A DNA stretch of 13,750 bases from Sphingomonas sp. (GTDB lineage: Bacteria > Pseudomonadota > Alphaproteobacteria > Sphingomonadales > Sphingomonadaceae), in contig JAIERC010000014.1 of the NCBI GenBank assembly GCA_019747165.1, positions 1-13,750 of the forward strand, in the 5' to 3' direction. Under the pieces are notes generated by a model. The model was not told the DNA's origin and did not search any database. It saw only the letters and a list, made by a program, of their open reading frames with translations. Both the position numbers and the translations under genes were made by a program. This document shows, in pieces, positions 13,690 through 13,750 of the stretch (within the stretch, counting starts at the first letter, position 1; each line of letters opens with the position of its first letter).

Positions 13690-13708
13690 CGTTCCAGGCT
13701 GTGGAACG
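13690..13708. promoter_or_regulatory. Inverted repeat CGTTCCA-N5-TGGAACG
   Basis: Perfect 7-bp arms flank GGCTG. The repeat lies about 40 bp before the putative start codon at 13748, a position suited to an operator or leader hairpin of the next gene. Only the symmetry and position are seen. Confidence 0.35.
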
Positions 13709-13734
13709 AGAACGCCGCCTCAGACGGCACCGTT

Positions 13735-13750
13735 AGGGGGATGACTGATG
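13735..13750 (+). promoter_or_regulatory. Ribosome-binding site and likely start of the next gene
   Basis: AGGGGG (13735-13740) lies 7 nt before an ATG that occupies the last three bases of the window. A second ATG directly abuts the purine run (13741) and meets TGA at codon 3 (ATG-ACT-GAT reads on beyond the edge, so this cannot be fully excluded as an alternative start). The product cannot be known from this window. Confidence 0.4.

Larger units (their letters stand above)
13488..13747. other. 260-bp gap after the regulator, without a supported gene
   Basis: No open frame here has family resemblance. The stretch is somewhat less GC-rich than the genes around 13560-13680. It holds a weak terminator-like dyad (13529-13542), a 7-bp-arm inverted repeat (13690-13708) and, at its end, a ribosome-binding site for a gene that would begin at 13748. 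Confidence 0.5.

Overview
This GC-rich window looks like the chromosome of an alphaproteobacterium, most likely a sphingomonad. The basis is the codon usage, close protein resemblance to that group's acyl-CoA catabolism genes, and three copies of a 69-bp palindromic intergenic element of a kind I recall as common in sphingomonad genomes. The taxonomic call is an inference from memory; no marker gene is present.

Layout. Positions 1-8402 hold minus-strand genes, listed here in transcription order: a type B carboxylesterase (8402-6930), a 1105-residue single-chain biotin-dependent acyl-CoA carboxylase (6920-3603), a 404-bp gap with two repeat copies, two adjacent acyl-CoA dehydrogenase genes (3198-2077 and 2061-856), a 280-bp gap with the third repeat copy, and the first 191 codons of a thiolase (573 to beyond the left edge). 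Divergent from the esterase, on the plus strand, are a MaoC/NodN-type (R)-enoyl-CoA hydratase (8595-9056) and an MFE-2-type short-chain dehydrogenase (9080-10015). Converging on these, on the minus strand, is a second thiolase (12082-10832) whose stop overlaps the start of a crotonase-fold protein (10835-10020). A divergent plus-strand AraC-family regulator (12384-13487) follows. A ribosome-binding site and ATG at the right edge suggest another gene beginning there.

How the genes fit together. The set resembles a substrate-specific beta-oxidation cluster with its own regulator. The esterase could release an acid from an ester. The dehydrogenase pair would introduce a double bond, the MaoC protein would hydrate it to the (R)-3-hydroxyacyl-CoA, the SDR would oxidise that to 3-ketoacyl-CoA, and one or both thiolases would cleave it. 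The crotonase-like protein lacks both classical hydratase glutamates but has the PE motif of enoyl-CoA isomerases, so it may shift double bonds. The carboxylase could act on an intermediate or on the short acyl-CoA released at the end. No acyl-CoA ligase, CoA transferase, transporter or HMG-CoA-type lyase is present, and the substrate cannot be named from sequence alone.

Regulation. The AraC/thiolase intergenic region carries an 11-bp sequence (CAGTGATCATT) once upstream of each gene, in the same orientation relative to each, plus several short palindromes. These are the best operator candidates in the window. No tRNA, rRNA, CRISPR array, insertion sequence or phage gene was seen.
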